Assembly (NCBI GenBank): GCA_017475935.1
Contig: JAFVEP010000049.1
Location: forward strand, 1 to 41,876
Source: Alphaproteobacteria bacterium
GTDB taxonomy: Bacteria; Pseudomonadota; Alphaproteobacteria; RF32; CAG-239
Reading direction: 5' to 3'
Length of the DNA stretch: 41,876 nucleotides
A program made the translations under genes and the position numbers. This document shows, in pieces, positions 1-6,548 of this stretch. The notes below the pieces were generated by a model. It did no database searches. It saw only the letters and a list, made by a program, of their open reading frames with translations, and was not told the DNA's origin. Position 1 is the first letter of the stretch; each line of letters starts with the position of its first letter.

Positions 1-24
1 GAAAAAAAAGAGATCGAAAACTAG

Positions 25-771
25 GTGGCGGCCGCTTTTCCTTTAAAGCAGGTTGTCGGGGATATTTTTGCCGATGATGATTGCGATGACTACATGATTA
101 CCGGATTCGAAGGACGGCACAAGGCGTTTGTGCAAATTCAGCAAGGGTGTAATCATCGCTGCACTTATTGCATTGTTCCGTATGCCCGCGGCAAAAGTCG
201 CTCGCTGCCGGCCGATAAAGTTGTGGCGCAAATTAAACAGCTTGTTGCCGCCGGTTATAAAGAAATATGTTTAACCGGTGTCGATATTTGTTCCTATAAA
301 CCGTCGTTTTGCGAAGTGGTTCGGCGTATTCTGACGCAGATCGATCATCTGCCGTTGCTGACATTCGGCTCCCTTGATCCGGCGGCATTGAATGATGAAT
401 TTGTGGAAATTGTGGCTGAACATCGAAATATTGCTCCGTACTTTCATTTTTCCGTTCAATCAGGGGATAATGAGGTTTTGCGCAAAATGGGACGGCGGCA
501 TAATCGTGAAAAAGTGATTGAGTTATGTGCTAAAATTCGCCGTGTGATGCCTGAGGCTCGTTTCGGGGCAGACTTTATTTGCGGATTTCCGGGCGAAACA
601 AAAGAGGCCTTTAACAATACGTGTCGTTTGGTTCAAGAGGCCGGTCTGAATAAGCTGCATGTTTTCCCTTATTCCGAACGGGAAGGAACACCGGCCGCAA
701 CATGGCCGCAAATGCCGATGGAAGAACGCCGCCGCCGCGCAGCGGTGCTGCGGCAATTGAGTGAGGAGTAG
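25..771 (+). CDS. mtaB: tRNA t(6)A37 methylthiotransferase MtaB, 5'-incomplete and lacking TRAM domain
   Basis: This is the radical-SAM part of an MtaB/MiaB-type methylthiotransferase, which adds a methylthio group to t6A37 of ANN-decoding tRNAs. The fragment carries the CxxxCxxC iron-sulfur motif (C42, C46, C49, within CNHRCTYC), followed by typical SAM-barrel blocks such as GADFICGFPGET. The N-terminal UPF0004 domain is not in the window. The same frame is open from base 1 (EKKEIEN) but is cut by a TAG at 22-24, directly before the GTG at 25. The chain ends at QLSEE, just after the SAM barrel, so the C-terminal TRAM RNA-binding domain usual in this family is missing. The stop at 769-771 abuts the ribosome binding site of ftsY; mtaB-ftsY adjacency is common in Alphaproteobacteria. 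The family call is firm. Whether the gene is intact is uncertain: the TAG could be a real nonsense mutation, an assembly error or a true break. Confidence 0.8.
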   Translation: MAAAFPLKQVVGDIFADDDCDDYMITGFEGRHKAFVQIQQGCNHRCTYCIVPYARGKSRSLPADKVVAQIKQLVAAGYKEICLTGVDICSYKPSFCEVVRRILTQIDHLPLLTFGSLDPAALNDEFVEIVAEHRNIAPYFHFSVQSGDNEVLRKMGRRHNREKVIELCAKIRRVMPEARFGADFICGFPGETKEAFNNTCRLVQEAGLNKLHVFPYSEREGTPAATWPQMPMEERRRRAAVLRQLSEE

Positions 772-775
772 AAAG

Positions 776-1702
776 ATGAATTTTTTGCAAAAAATCGGCT
801 TTGGTTTGAAAAAAACTTCCGATAAAATTTCAACCGGCATCAGTGATATTTTTGCTAAGAAAAAGTTGGACAGCCAAACGCTGGAGGAACTCGAAGAGCT
901 GCTTATCTCATCGGACTTGGGGGTGCAGGCGTCAAGTCGAATCATAAACGAATTTTCTGCCCAAAGAATCGATCGCGAAATCAGCGATAGGCAAATTCGG
1001 CAGCTTTTAGCCGATCAGATCGAAAAAATTTTGCAGCCGTGTGAACGTAAGTTTTCCGTGACGACCGCGGTAAAACCTTTCGTTATTTTGATGATCGGCG
1101 TGAACGGAGCCGGAAAAACAACAACAATCGGTAAGCTGGCCGCACAGTTCGCACAGCAAAAATTGCAGGTTTCGTGCATTGCGGCCGATACATTTCGTGC
1201 CGCCGCGGTTGATCAGCTTGAAGTGTGGGCCAAGCGCAGTCATATGCGCTTATTTAGCGGTCCTGACGGCTGTGACAGCGCCGGATTGTGTTATGACGGA
1301 CTGAACAGTGCCCTTAAAAATCATGATGATATCGTTTTTATTGATACGGCCGGACGTTTGCAAAACAAAAGCGGTTTAATGGAAGAGCTGAAAAAAATGG
1401 TGCGGGTGATTAAAAAAATTATACCTGATGCGCCGCACGCCGTGTGGCTGACCATTGATGCCGCAACGGGCCAAAATGCCCTCGCGCAGATCGAAACATT
1501 TAAGCAGATGATCGGCGTGAACGGCTTGATTGTTACAAAATTGGACGGTTCGGCTAAAGGTGGAGTTTTGGTTGCCGCCGCGCAGGAACATCAGCTTCCT
1601 ATATATTATATAGGTGTCGGTGAAAAAATCGAAGACTTGAAAGAATTTAATGCTGCCGCTTATGCACACGGTTTGGTTGATCTTTCTGAAAAGGCCGAAT
1701 AA
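776..1702 (+). CDS. ftsY: Signal recognition particle receptor FtsY
   Basis: FtsY is the SRP-family GTPase that docks SRP-ribosome complexes at the inner membrane for co-translational insertion. The 308-residue protein is essentially the NG core. A helical N domain covers roughly residues 1-90, the P-loop GVNGAGKTTT lies near 108-117, and DTAGR and TKLDGSAKGG (the G-domain guanine-specificity block) follow. The long acidic A domain of E. coli FtsY is absent; a short basic, amphipathic start (MNFLQKIGFGLKK) probably gives membrane contact, as in other alphaproteobacterial FtsY. The ATG at 776 has GAGGAG at 763-768, inside the end of mtaB, so the two genes are probably co-transcribed. An upstream in-frame codon at 761 is less likely because it has no Shine-Dalgarno sequence. 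Confidence 0.95.
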   Translation: MNFLQKIGFGLKKTSDKISTGISDIFAKKKLDSQTLEELEELLISSDLGVQASSRIINEFSAQRIDREISDRQIRQLLADQIEKILQPCERKFSVTTAVKPFVILMIGVNGAGKTTTIGKLAAQFAQQKLQVSCIAADTFRAAAVDQLEVWAKRSHMRLFSGPDGCDSAGLCYDGLNSALKNHDDIVFIDTAGRLQNKSGLMEELKKMVRVIKKIIPDAPHAVWLTIDAATGQNALAQIETFKQMIGVNGLIVTKLDGSAKGGVLVAAAQEHQLPIYYIGVGEKIEDLKEFNAAAYAHGLVDLSEKAE

Positions 1703-1900
1703 TTTTAAAGACAGCGGTCAGGCGAAAATAGAATCGCAAAAATAAGAAAAGTTTCTTATTTATGAGAAAATTGTAAGAATATTTTCATGCGGCAAAGAAA
1801 AATTAAAAATTAAAAAATCAAATATCAATACATTGTTGATAAACTATTGATTTTTCGCATAGGAAATATCAATTACATTCGGTAAGGTTGGTTAATGTAT

Positions 1901-1919
1901 TTATCCACTTGTGGAAAAA
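1901..1919. promoter_or_regulatory. Pair of overlapping inverted DnaA-like boxes
   Basis: TTATCCACT at 1901-1909 differs at one base from the DnaA box TTATCCACA. The overlapping reverse-strand sequence TTTTCCACA (about 1910-1918) also differs at one base. Together they form the palindrome TCCACTTGTGGA. DnaA is known to regulate ribonucleotide reductase transcription in E. coli (nrdAB), so a regulatory role at nrdD is possible. One such pair is thin evidence for an origin. Confidence 0.4.
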
Positions 1920-2071
1920 AAATTTTTATAGCCTTGTTATATAGGCTTAAGCCCTTTTTTCTCTTTTTAGTGTTTTTTTTTTAAAAATATATTGCTTGTT
2001 GGAAAAAAAAATTACTTGCAAAATAGCATTTAATAAGTTTGAAAATCGTCTTGCATAATTTTTAAAAAGTA

Positions 2072-2118
2072 ATACAAGATTTTGTGCTATTAATATTTTA
2101 TTAAACAATATATTGTAG
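2072..2118. promoter_or_regulatory. Tandem NrdR boxes upstream of nrdD
   Basis: Two 16-base palindromic sites lie at 2072-2087 (core ACAAGATTTTGT) and 2103-2118 (core ACAATATATTGT). They are separated by 15 bases, with 31 bp between centres. This matches the known layout of NrdR binding sites: paired 16-bp boxes 15-16 bp apart, three helical turns, upstream of RNR genes. NrdR is the ATP-cone repressor that senses dATP/ATP and shuts off RNR transcription. The second box ends 38 bases before the nrdD ATG. Confidence 0.75.
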
Positions 2119-2156
2119 CTTTGAGAAAATTTGCGAATAACTTTTGGAGGAATAAA

Positions 2157-4253
2157 ATGGCCGACGCGCAGAGCCCGACAATTAACATTAAAACCAATAT
2201 TCACAGCGTAACGAAAAGAGATGGTGTTTTGGCACCGTTCGATTCGAGCAAAATCTATAATGCCATCTTAAAAGCCGGAACATCGACCGGAGAATTTTCC
2301 GAATCGGAAGCCGGATTGCTGACGGCTCAGGTGATGAAAGTGGCCAACTATAAATTTGCCGAATCGGTTCCGTCCATTGAACAAATTCAGGATATTGTCG
2401 AGCAGGCACTGATTTCCGCCAATTACTTCGCGACGGCAAAAGCCTATATTCTGTACCGCGATCAGCGTCAACGCATGCGTGCGGATAAAAAAGTTCAGGT
2501 AGATGTCGAAAGCTCCATCAATGAATATTTGGAAAAATTGGACTGGCGTGTTAATGCAAATGCGAATCAAGGTTATTCCAACGGCGGTTTGATTTTGAAT
2601 GTTTCCGGCAAGGTAACGGCGAATTATTGGTTGAGCCATGTTTATCCGGCAGAGGTCGGTGAGGCTCATCGTAACGGCGATATTCATATTCATGATTTGG
2701 ATATGCTGGCTGCATATTGTGCCGGTTGGTCGTTGAAAAACTTGCTGAAAGAAGGCTTTAACGGCGTGCGCGGCAAAGCTGAGGCGAATCCGCCGAAACA
2801 TTTGTCGGCGGCAACCGGTCAGATGGTTAACTTTATGGGAACACTGCAAAACGAATGGGCCGGCGCACAAGCCTTTTCATCCGTTGATACATATTTGGCA
2901 CCGTATGTGCGCAAAGATAATCTTTCCTATGAGGAAGTTAAACAATGCATGCAGGAATTGGTTTATAACTTGAATGTTCCGTCTCGTTGGGGTTCGCAGA
3001 CACCGTTTACAAACTTTACATTTGATTGGGTTTGTCCGGAAGATTTGCGCGATCAGCATCCGTATATCGGCGGCCACATTGCCGGTCACGATGAGAACTT
3101 TATGCCGATTATCGAAGGTCAGGAAGAAATGCCGTTTACCTATGGTGATTTGCAAAAAGAAATGGATATGATTAACAAAGCCTATATTGAAGTGATGATG
3201 GAAGGCGATGTTATGGATCGGCCGTTTACTTTCCCGATTCCGACCTATAATATGACGCCGGATTTTCCGTGGGATGACGAAAAATCACAGCTCTTGTTTG
3301 AAATGACCGCAAAGTACGGCATGCCTTATTTTCAGAACTTTATCAATTCATCGCTGAAACCGGGACAGATTCGCTCGATGTGCTGCCGTCTGCAACTTGA
3401 TTTGCGCGAGCTTTTGGCGAAAGGAAACGGCTTGTTCGGTTCGGCGGAACAGACAGGTTCAATCGGCGTTGTGACCTTTAACTGCGCACGCTTGGGCTAT
3501 GTCTACAAGGGCAATGAACAAGCTCTGTTTGCCCGTGTTGACGAACTCTTGAATATTGCGCGCACATCGCTCGAAATTAAACGTAAAGTTATTCAACGCT
3601 TGATTGATAACGGTTTATATCCGTATACAAAGCGTTATTTGGGAACACTGCGCAATCACTTCTCTACCATTGGTGTTAACGGTATCAATGAAATGATTCA
3701 AAACTTTACCGATGGAAAACATGAAGTGGCAGACGCATGGGGTAAAGCTTTTGCTGAAAAATTCTTGGATTACATCCGCAGCTCGCTGATTAAAATTCAG
3801 GAAGAAACCGGACATATGTATAATCTTGAAGCCACACCGGCCGAAAGCGCAACTTATCGTTTTGCCCGTGAAGATAAAAAGCGCTATCCGGGAATTATTC
3901 AGGCCGGAACACAAGAAAATCCGTACTATACCAACTCATCGCAATTGCCGGTGGGCTATACGGATGATCCGTTCGAGGCCTTGGAGCTTCAGGCTTCCTT
4001 GCAATCAAAATATACCGGCGGTACGGTTCTGCACCTTTACATGAGCCAACGCATTTCTTCTGCTAAGGTTTGCGGAGAACTTGTTAAACGTGTGCTGACA
4101 AACTATCGTCTGCCGTATATCACCATTACCCCGACTTTTTCAATTTGTCCGAAGCATGGCTATTTGGCCGGCGAACACAAGTTCTGCCCGCTTTGCGATG
4201 AAGAGAAGAAAGCGGAAAAAATTAAAAACTTAAAAGCAAGTAACGTTGCTTAA
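2157..4253 (+). CDS. nrdD: Anaerobic (class III) ribonucleoside-triphosphate reductase, catalytic chain lacking its glycyl-radical domain
   Basis: NrdD reduces ribonucleoside triphosphates to deoxyribonucleotides without oxygen. The chosen ATG at 2157 has GGAGG at 2146-2150; it gives 698 residues. An ATP-cone, the allosteric activity site, covers about residues 15-105 (begins VTKRDGVLAPFDSSKI). The reductase barrel follows, with the block SMCCRLQLD (C409, C410), likely to hold the cysteine that carries the transient thiyl radical, and GSIGVVTFNCARLGY. A zinc-site-like C-terminus has C664, H667, C677 and C680 (CPKHGY...FCPLC). The chain then ends in a short charged tail (DEEKKAEKIKNLKASNVA). 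The RVxGY glycyl-radical segment that should follow is absent. It is encoded by the next gene, 39 bases downstream, with its own ribosome binding site. Function is clear from family blocks; residue assignments are inferred. Confidence 0.93.
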   Translation: MADAQSPTINIKTNIHSVTKRDGVLAPFDSSKIYNAILKAGTSTGEFSESEAGLLTAQVMKVANYKFAESVPSIEQIQDIVEQALISANYFATAKAYILYRDQRQRMRADKKVQVDVESSINEYLEKLDWRVNANANQGYSNGGLILNVSGKVTANYWLSHVYPAEVGEAHRNGDIHIHDLDMLAAYCAGWSLKNLLKEGFNGVRGKAEANPPKHLSAATGQMVNFMGTLQNEWAGAQAFSSVDTYLAPYVRKDNLSYEEVKQCMQELVYNLNVPSRWGSQTPFTNFTFDWVCPEDLRDQHPYIGGHIAGHDENFMPIIEGQEEMPFTYGDLQKEMDMINKAYIEVMMEGDVMDRPFTFPIPTYNMTPDFPWDDEKSQLLFEMTAKYGMPYFQNFINSSLKPGQIRSMCCRLQLDLRELLAKGNGLFGSAEQTGSIGVVTFNCARLGYVYKGNEQALFARVDELLNIARTSLEIKRKVIQRLIDNGLYPYTKRYLGTLRNHFSTIGVNGINEMIQNFTDGKHEVADAWGKAFAEKFLDYIRSSLIKIQEETGHMYNLEATPAESATYRFAREDKKRYPGIIQAGTQENPYYTNSSQLPVGYTDDPFEALELQASLQSKYTGGTVLHLYMSQRISSAKVCGELVKRVLTNYRLPYITITPTFSICPKHGYLAGEHKFCPLCDEEKKAEKIKNLKASNVA

Positions 4254-4292
4254 AAAAACGACCATATTAACACTTTTTAGGAGAAACTTATA

Positions 4293-4514
4293 ATGTCAAA
4301 CACAATCAATTTCGAAGATATCAAATTAACCGATGCTGAAAGACAACCTTGCGAAATTTGGACACGCGTGATGGGTTATCACCGTCCGGTTTCTGAATTT
4401 AACAAAGGTAAAAAATCAGAATATTATTCCCGTAAGTGTTTTGAAGAAGAAAAAGCAATGATGCACTTGTCTTTGGAAGGCGAATGCAATTGCATGTGCG
4501 AAGCGGCCGAATAA
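4293..4514 (+). CDS. Separate glycyl-radical subunit of the anaerobic ribonucleotide reductase
   Basis: This 73-residue protein contains the glycyl-radical segment missing from the upstream NrdD: C20-EIWTRVMGY-HRPVSEFNKGKKSEYY, with Gly28 in RVMGY as the predicted radical site. A Shine-Dalgarno AGGAG lies about 10 bases before the ATG, and 39 bases separate it from the nrdD stop. It therefore looks like a designed stand-alone gene, not a frameshift product. The activase gene nrdG starts 5 bases after its stop. It presumably docks into the NrdD barrel and is activated there by NrdG, much as GrcA/YfiD supplies a spare glycyl domain to pyruvate formate-lyase. It ends in an unusual cysteine cluster, ECNCMCE (C65, C67, C69), whose role is unknown. 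I recall short proteins of this kind annotated beside nrdD in other bacteria but cannot verify it here. Confidence 0.85.
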   Translation: MSNTINFEDIKLTDAERQPCEIWTRVMGYHRPVSEFNKGKKSEYYSRKCFEEEKAMMHLSLEGECNCMCEAAE

Positions 4515-4518
4515 TTTT

Positions 4519-5226
4519 ATGGCTCATCAGCTTATCGAAATCGGCGATATTGAAAAGTTCAGTATCGTCGATTTTCCTTCTAAAATAGCCGTTGTTGTTT
4601 TTATGCAGGGCTGTCCGTGGCGGTGTCCGTTTTGTTATAATCAATCCTTGCAGGATCCGCAGCAGAAGGGAAATGCCACATGGGAAAATTTGACTAATCT
4701 GCTTTCGCATCGCAAAGGAGTTGTTGATGCGGTGGTTTTTTCCGGCGGTGAACCGCTGATGCAAAAAAATTTGCCGGCGGCTATTGACGAAGTTCGGGCG
4801 CTTGGATTTGAGGCCGCGCTGCATACCGGCGGATTTTCCCCGCATGCGTTGGAAGAAATTGTTCATAAATTGGTTTGGGTCGGTTTTGATATTAAAGCAC
4901 CGCTGACCGAGGAACTTTATAAGATTGCCACCGGTGGGATGGCGCAAGTTGAGAAAGTCAGGCAGAGTTTGCAGATTTTGCTCGATAGCGGTATTCATTT
5001 TGAATGCCGTACAACATGCGATCCGCGGATTTTGCGCATTGAGGATATCTATACAATTGCTGATGAGCTGAGCGCTTTAGGCGTTAAAGAATATTATATT
5101 CAGAAGTATCGGCCGGTGGAAAGCGATACGCAAACAAGCGAGGCGGATTGTGAGCAATTCTTTAATGATGAAAAACTGCTGCAGTACTTGCGGCAAAAGT
5201 TTGCTGTTTTTGACGTGCGCAAATAA
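4519..5226 (+). CDS. nrdG: Anaerobic ribonucleoside-triphosphate reductase activating protein (radical SAM)
   Basis: NrdG is the radical-SAM activase that abstracts a hydrogen from the glycyl-radical site of NrdD, using a 4Fe-4S cluster and S-adenosylmethionine. The cluster motif CxxxCxxC is at C32, C36 and C39 (GCPWRCPFCYNQ). FSGGEPLMQ follows as the SAM-binding GGEP block. At 235 residues it is longer than E. coli NrdG (about 150) and resembles the longer NrdG type that accompanies NrdD proteins with split or variant C-termini. The gene starts 5 bases after the small glycyl-radical gene and probably shares its transcript. A strong bidirectional terminator follows 7 bases after the stop. Confidence 0.92.
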   Translation: MAHQLIEIGDIEKFSIVDFPSKIAVVVFMQGCPWRCPFCYNQSLQDPQQKGNATWENLTNLLSHRKGVVDAVVFSGGEPLMQKNLPAAIDEVRALGFEAALHTGGFSPHALEEIVHKLVWVGFDIKAPLTEELYKIATGGMAQVEKVRQSLQILLDSGIHFECRTTCDPRILRIEDIYTIADELSALGVKEYYIQKYRPVESDTQTSEADCEQFFNDEKLLQYLRQKFAVFDVRK

Positions 5227-5232
5227 GGAGAA

Positions 5233-5270
5233 ACTAAAAAAGCCTTTCATAAACGAAAGGCTTTTTTAGT
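5233..5270. terminator. Bidirectional intrinsic terminator between nrdG and the first pilin-like gene
   Basis: A perfect 16-bp stem (5233-5248 with 5255-5270) and a 6-base loop carry an A-run on one side and a T-run on the other. It can stop nrdG transcription on the plus strand and the pilin-like gene on the minus strand. Confidence 0.92.
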
Positions 5271-5279
5271 TTGTGGGAT

Positions 5280-5903
5280 CTAGTAGAATTGCCAGCCGAT
5301 TGTGTTGGAAGGACCGAAACAAGTACTCATTGCTTTGTCTACAGTCATTGGTCCATCTTTGGCGCATTGAGTCATATGATCTGATGTACAGGATGTGCGG
5401 CTGAAAGAATAGTTTCCGATGTTCCATATAGACCCATATGCTATCAATCCTGATGAATCGCCCCAATCTTGGGAGAGAATTTCGATGCAGGCATCTTCCG
5501 GAATATCAGTTAAAGAGATAACGAAACTTTTGTTATCAACACCCCAAGCTGGATTCCCTGTGCTGACAACGATATCACCGCCGAAAGGGTTTGAAGCGGT
5601 TATTTCGTACGAATCACCCAAATTTACTGATGAGGGTGCAACATTGGCACTATCCAGACCGCTGATGATCTTTGCTTTGTACACAACTTGCGCAGATAGG
5701 CCGTTATAATTGTTGCGTCCGGCATAGAGAGTGCGGATACCGTTGGCAAGTTGAGTGACCATATCTATAGTTTTATTGGTGCGGTATTTTTGCATGGCTT
5801 TGGAATAGCCGGCGATTCCACCCACCGACAATACACCGATAATAGCCAAGACGCCGAGCATTTCGATCATACTGCGACCATTTTGGTTTATTTTTGTATT
5901 CAT
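5280..5903 (-). CDS. Type IV pilin-like protein (prepilin N-terminus, cysteine-rich head), paralogue 1
   Basis: This 207-residue protein has a class III signal. A short polar leader ends in Gly9 (INQNG), followed by RSMIEMLGVLAIIGVLSVGG, with Glu at position 5 of the mature chain as in type IV pilins and type II secretion pseudopilins. A prepilin peptidase should cut after Gly9. The mature N-helix continues into YRTNKTIDMVTQ. The globular head has NPFGG, the block CIEILSQDW, three further cysteines near the C-terminus, and ends in IGWQFY. A close paralogue lies at 17678-18262 and a divergent one at 24460-25164. No pilus assembly ATPase, platform protein or prepilin peptidase is in the window. 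AGGAG precedes the ATG. A candidate promoter lies at 6006-6034. Fibre subunit, minor pilin or pseudopilin cannot be told apart. Confidence 0.85.
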   Translation of the reverse strand: MNTKINQNGRSMIEMLGVLAIIGVLSVGGIAGYSKAMQKYRTNKTIDMVTQLANGIRTLYAGRNNYNGLSAQVVYKAKIISGLDSANVAPSSVNLGDSYEITASNPFGGDIVVSTGNPAWGVDNKSFVISLTDIPEDACIEILSQDWGDSSGLIAYGSIWNIGNYSFSRTSCTSDHMTQCAKDGPMTVDKAMSTCFGPSNTIGWQFY

Positions 5904-6005
5904 TTTACTTCTCCTTTTGCATTAAGATTTGGGAGTCCCCTTGAATTTTTCGCTTTGCAAGTGAAAAATAGGGGTGACTTTATCTATTTAAAAATATTTT
6001 TTTTC

Positions 6006-6034
6006 ACATTACCCCCCCGTTTCAAAAAAGGCAA
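6006..6034 (-). promoter_or_regulatory. Candidate promoter of pilin-like gene 1 with a G7 tract in the spacer
   Basis: On the minus strand, TTGCCT (6029-6034) and TAATGT (6006-6011) are separated by 17 bases. The spacer bases next to the -10 element are a run of seven G (seven C at 6012-6018 on plus). The preceding gene ends in a terminator, so the pilin gene needs its own promoter in this gap. Confidence 0.45.
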
Positions 6035-6080
6035 GGATTTTTTTATGAGAGGATATAAAAAATTTGGAAAATGGCAAAAA

Positions 6081-6117
6081 TAAAAAGACCTTTCGTGCAA
6101 AACGAAAAGTCTTTTTA
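6081..6117. terminator. Intrinsic terminator after the small unknown gene
   Basis: The stem TAAAAAGAC/GTCTTTTTA (6081-6089 with 6109-6117) continues, after a one-base mismatch, into TTTCGT/ACGAAA around a 5-base loop. On the minus strand it lies directly downstream of the gene at 6120-6452. Confidence 0.85.
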
Positions 6118-6119
6118 CT

Positions 6120-6452
6120 TTATACAATAAAATCGTTGAACAAAACGTTCCATATGCTCTTCCACCACGGAAGGATATGGACGCCAACAATTGCGTGTCG
6201 ATCATACGGGCAGGCAACTATAATATCTCCGGTTTTGAGTTGAGAAAAATTTTTGCTGTCGGCATCATCGGCCATAACTAAGGCACCGCCGCTGTCAAGG
6301 CGCGTGTCTTCATACTTGAAATAGAGAACTAAAGAACCATCGGGATGACGGAAAACCTCGGTTACTCTCGCTTTACAGACATTCATAATTAAAAGATTAA
6401 TAGTTAACGTGTAATCGGCATTATAGCGGAATAAACGACTATTGTCAAACAT
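6120..6452 (-). CDS. Small protein of unknown function, predicted beta-rich domain
   Basis: I do not recognise this protein. The ATG at 6452 gives 110 residues; other possible starts are a TTG at 6533 (137 residues) and an ATG at 6386 (88 residues). None has a clear Shine-Dalgarno sequence. The part from MNVCKARVTEVF onward is rich in predicted strands and contains LKTGDIIV and a final aromatic stretch (LPWWKSIWNVLF). This core resembles each of the two repeats of the lipoprotein at 27513-28181 (pattern A-x-V...SL...T...DG/GG-x-L...LK-x-GD-x-IV...Y), so the two may share a domain. It lies 96 bases downstream of kdsB on the same strand, with a terminator right after it, so it may be the last gene of that operon. 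The reading frame is supported by the terminator and by this similarity. Confidence 0.55.
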   Translation of the reverse strand: MFDNSRLFRYNADYTLTINLLIMNVCKARVTEVFRHPDGSLVLYFKYEDTRLDSGGALVMADDADSKNFSQLKTGDIIVACPYDRHAIVGVHILPWWKSIWNVLFNDFIV

Positions 6453-6548
6453 GAATGTTTGAAGATAAAGTATTTTTTTTATAATTACTTCAGCCGTTTT
6501 GACACGTGGCAATGCCAAAACGACTGAACGCAAGAGTATATAAAAACT

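Larger units (their letters stand above)
1703..2156. other. AT-rich 454-base intergenic control region upstream of nrdD
   Basis: There is no convincing gene here. The stretch holds a weak AT-only hairpin just after ftsY (AATAAGAA at 1741-1748 with TTCTTATT at 1753-1760), a spaced inverted repeat TATCAA/TTGATA (1823-1841), a pair of inverted DnaA-like boxes (1901-1919) and two palindromes 31 bp apart that match NrdR boxes (2072-2118). Long A and T tracts fill the rest. I could not pick a single convincing promoter for nrdD. Confidence 0.7.

Noticed and set aside
22-24. TAG in mtaB read as a recoded sense codon (alternative genetic code or pyrrolysine)
   Set aside because: TAG ends several intact genes here (mtaB, trpS, the genes at 21215 and 41428), and no recoding element was seen.
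1833-1850. FNR box upstream of nrdD
   Set aside because: TTGATAAACTATTGAT lacks the second half-site ATCAA in the required spacing.
1703-2156. Chromosomal replication origin
   Set aside because: There is only one DnaA box pair, no dnaA, parAB, hemE or gidA nearby, and the region is better explained as the nrdD control region.
4253-4293. Frameshift between nrdD and the glycyl-radical segment
   Set aside because: The NrdD tail is an orderly charged end with a normal stop, and the small gene has its own Shine-Dalgarno sequence and ATG plus extra N-terminal residues.
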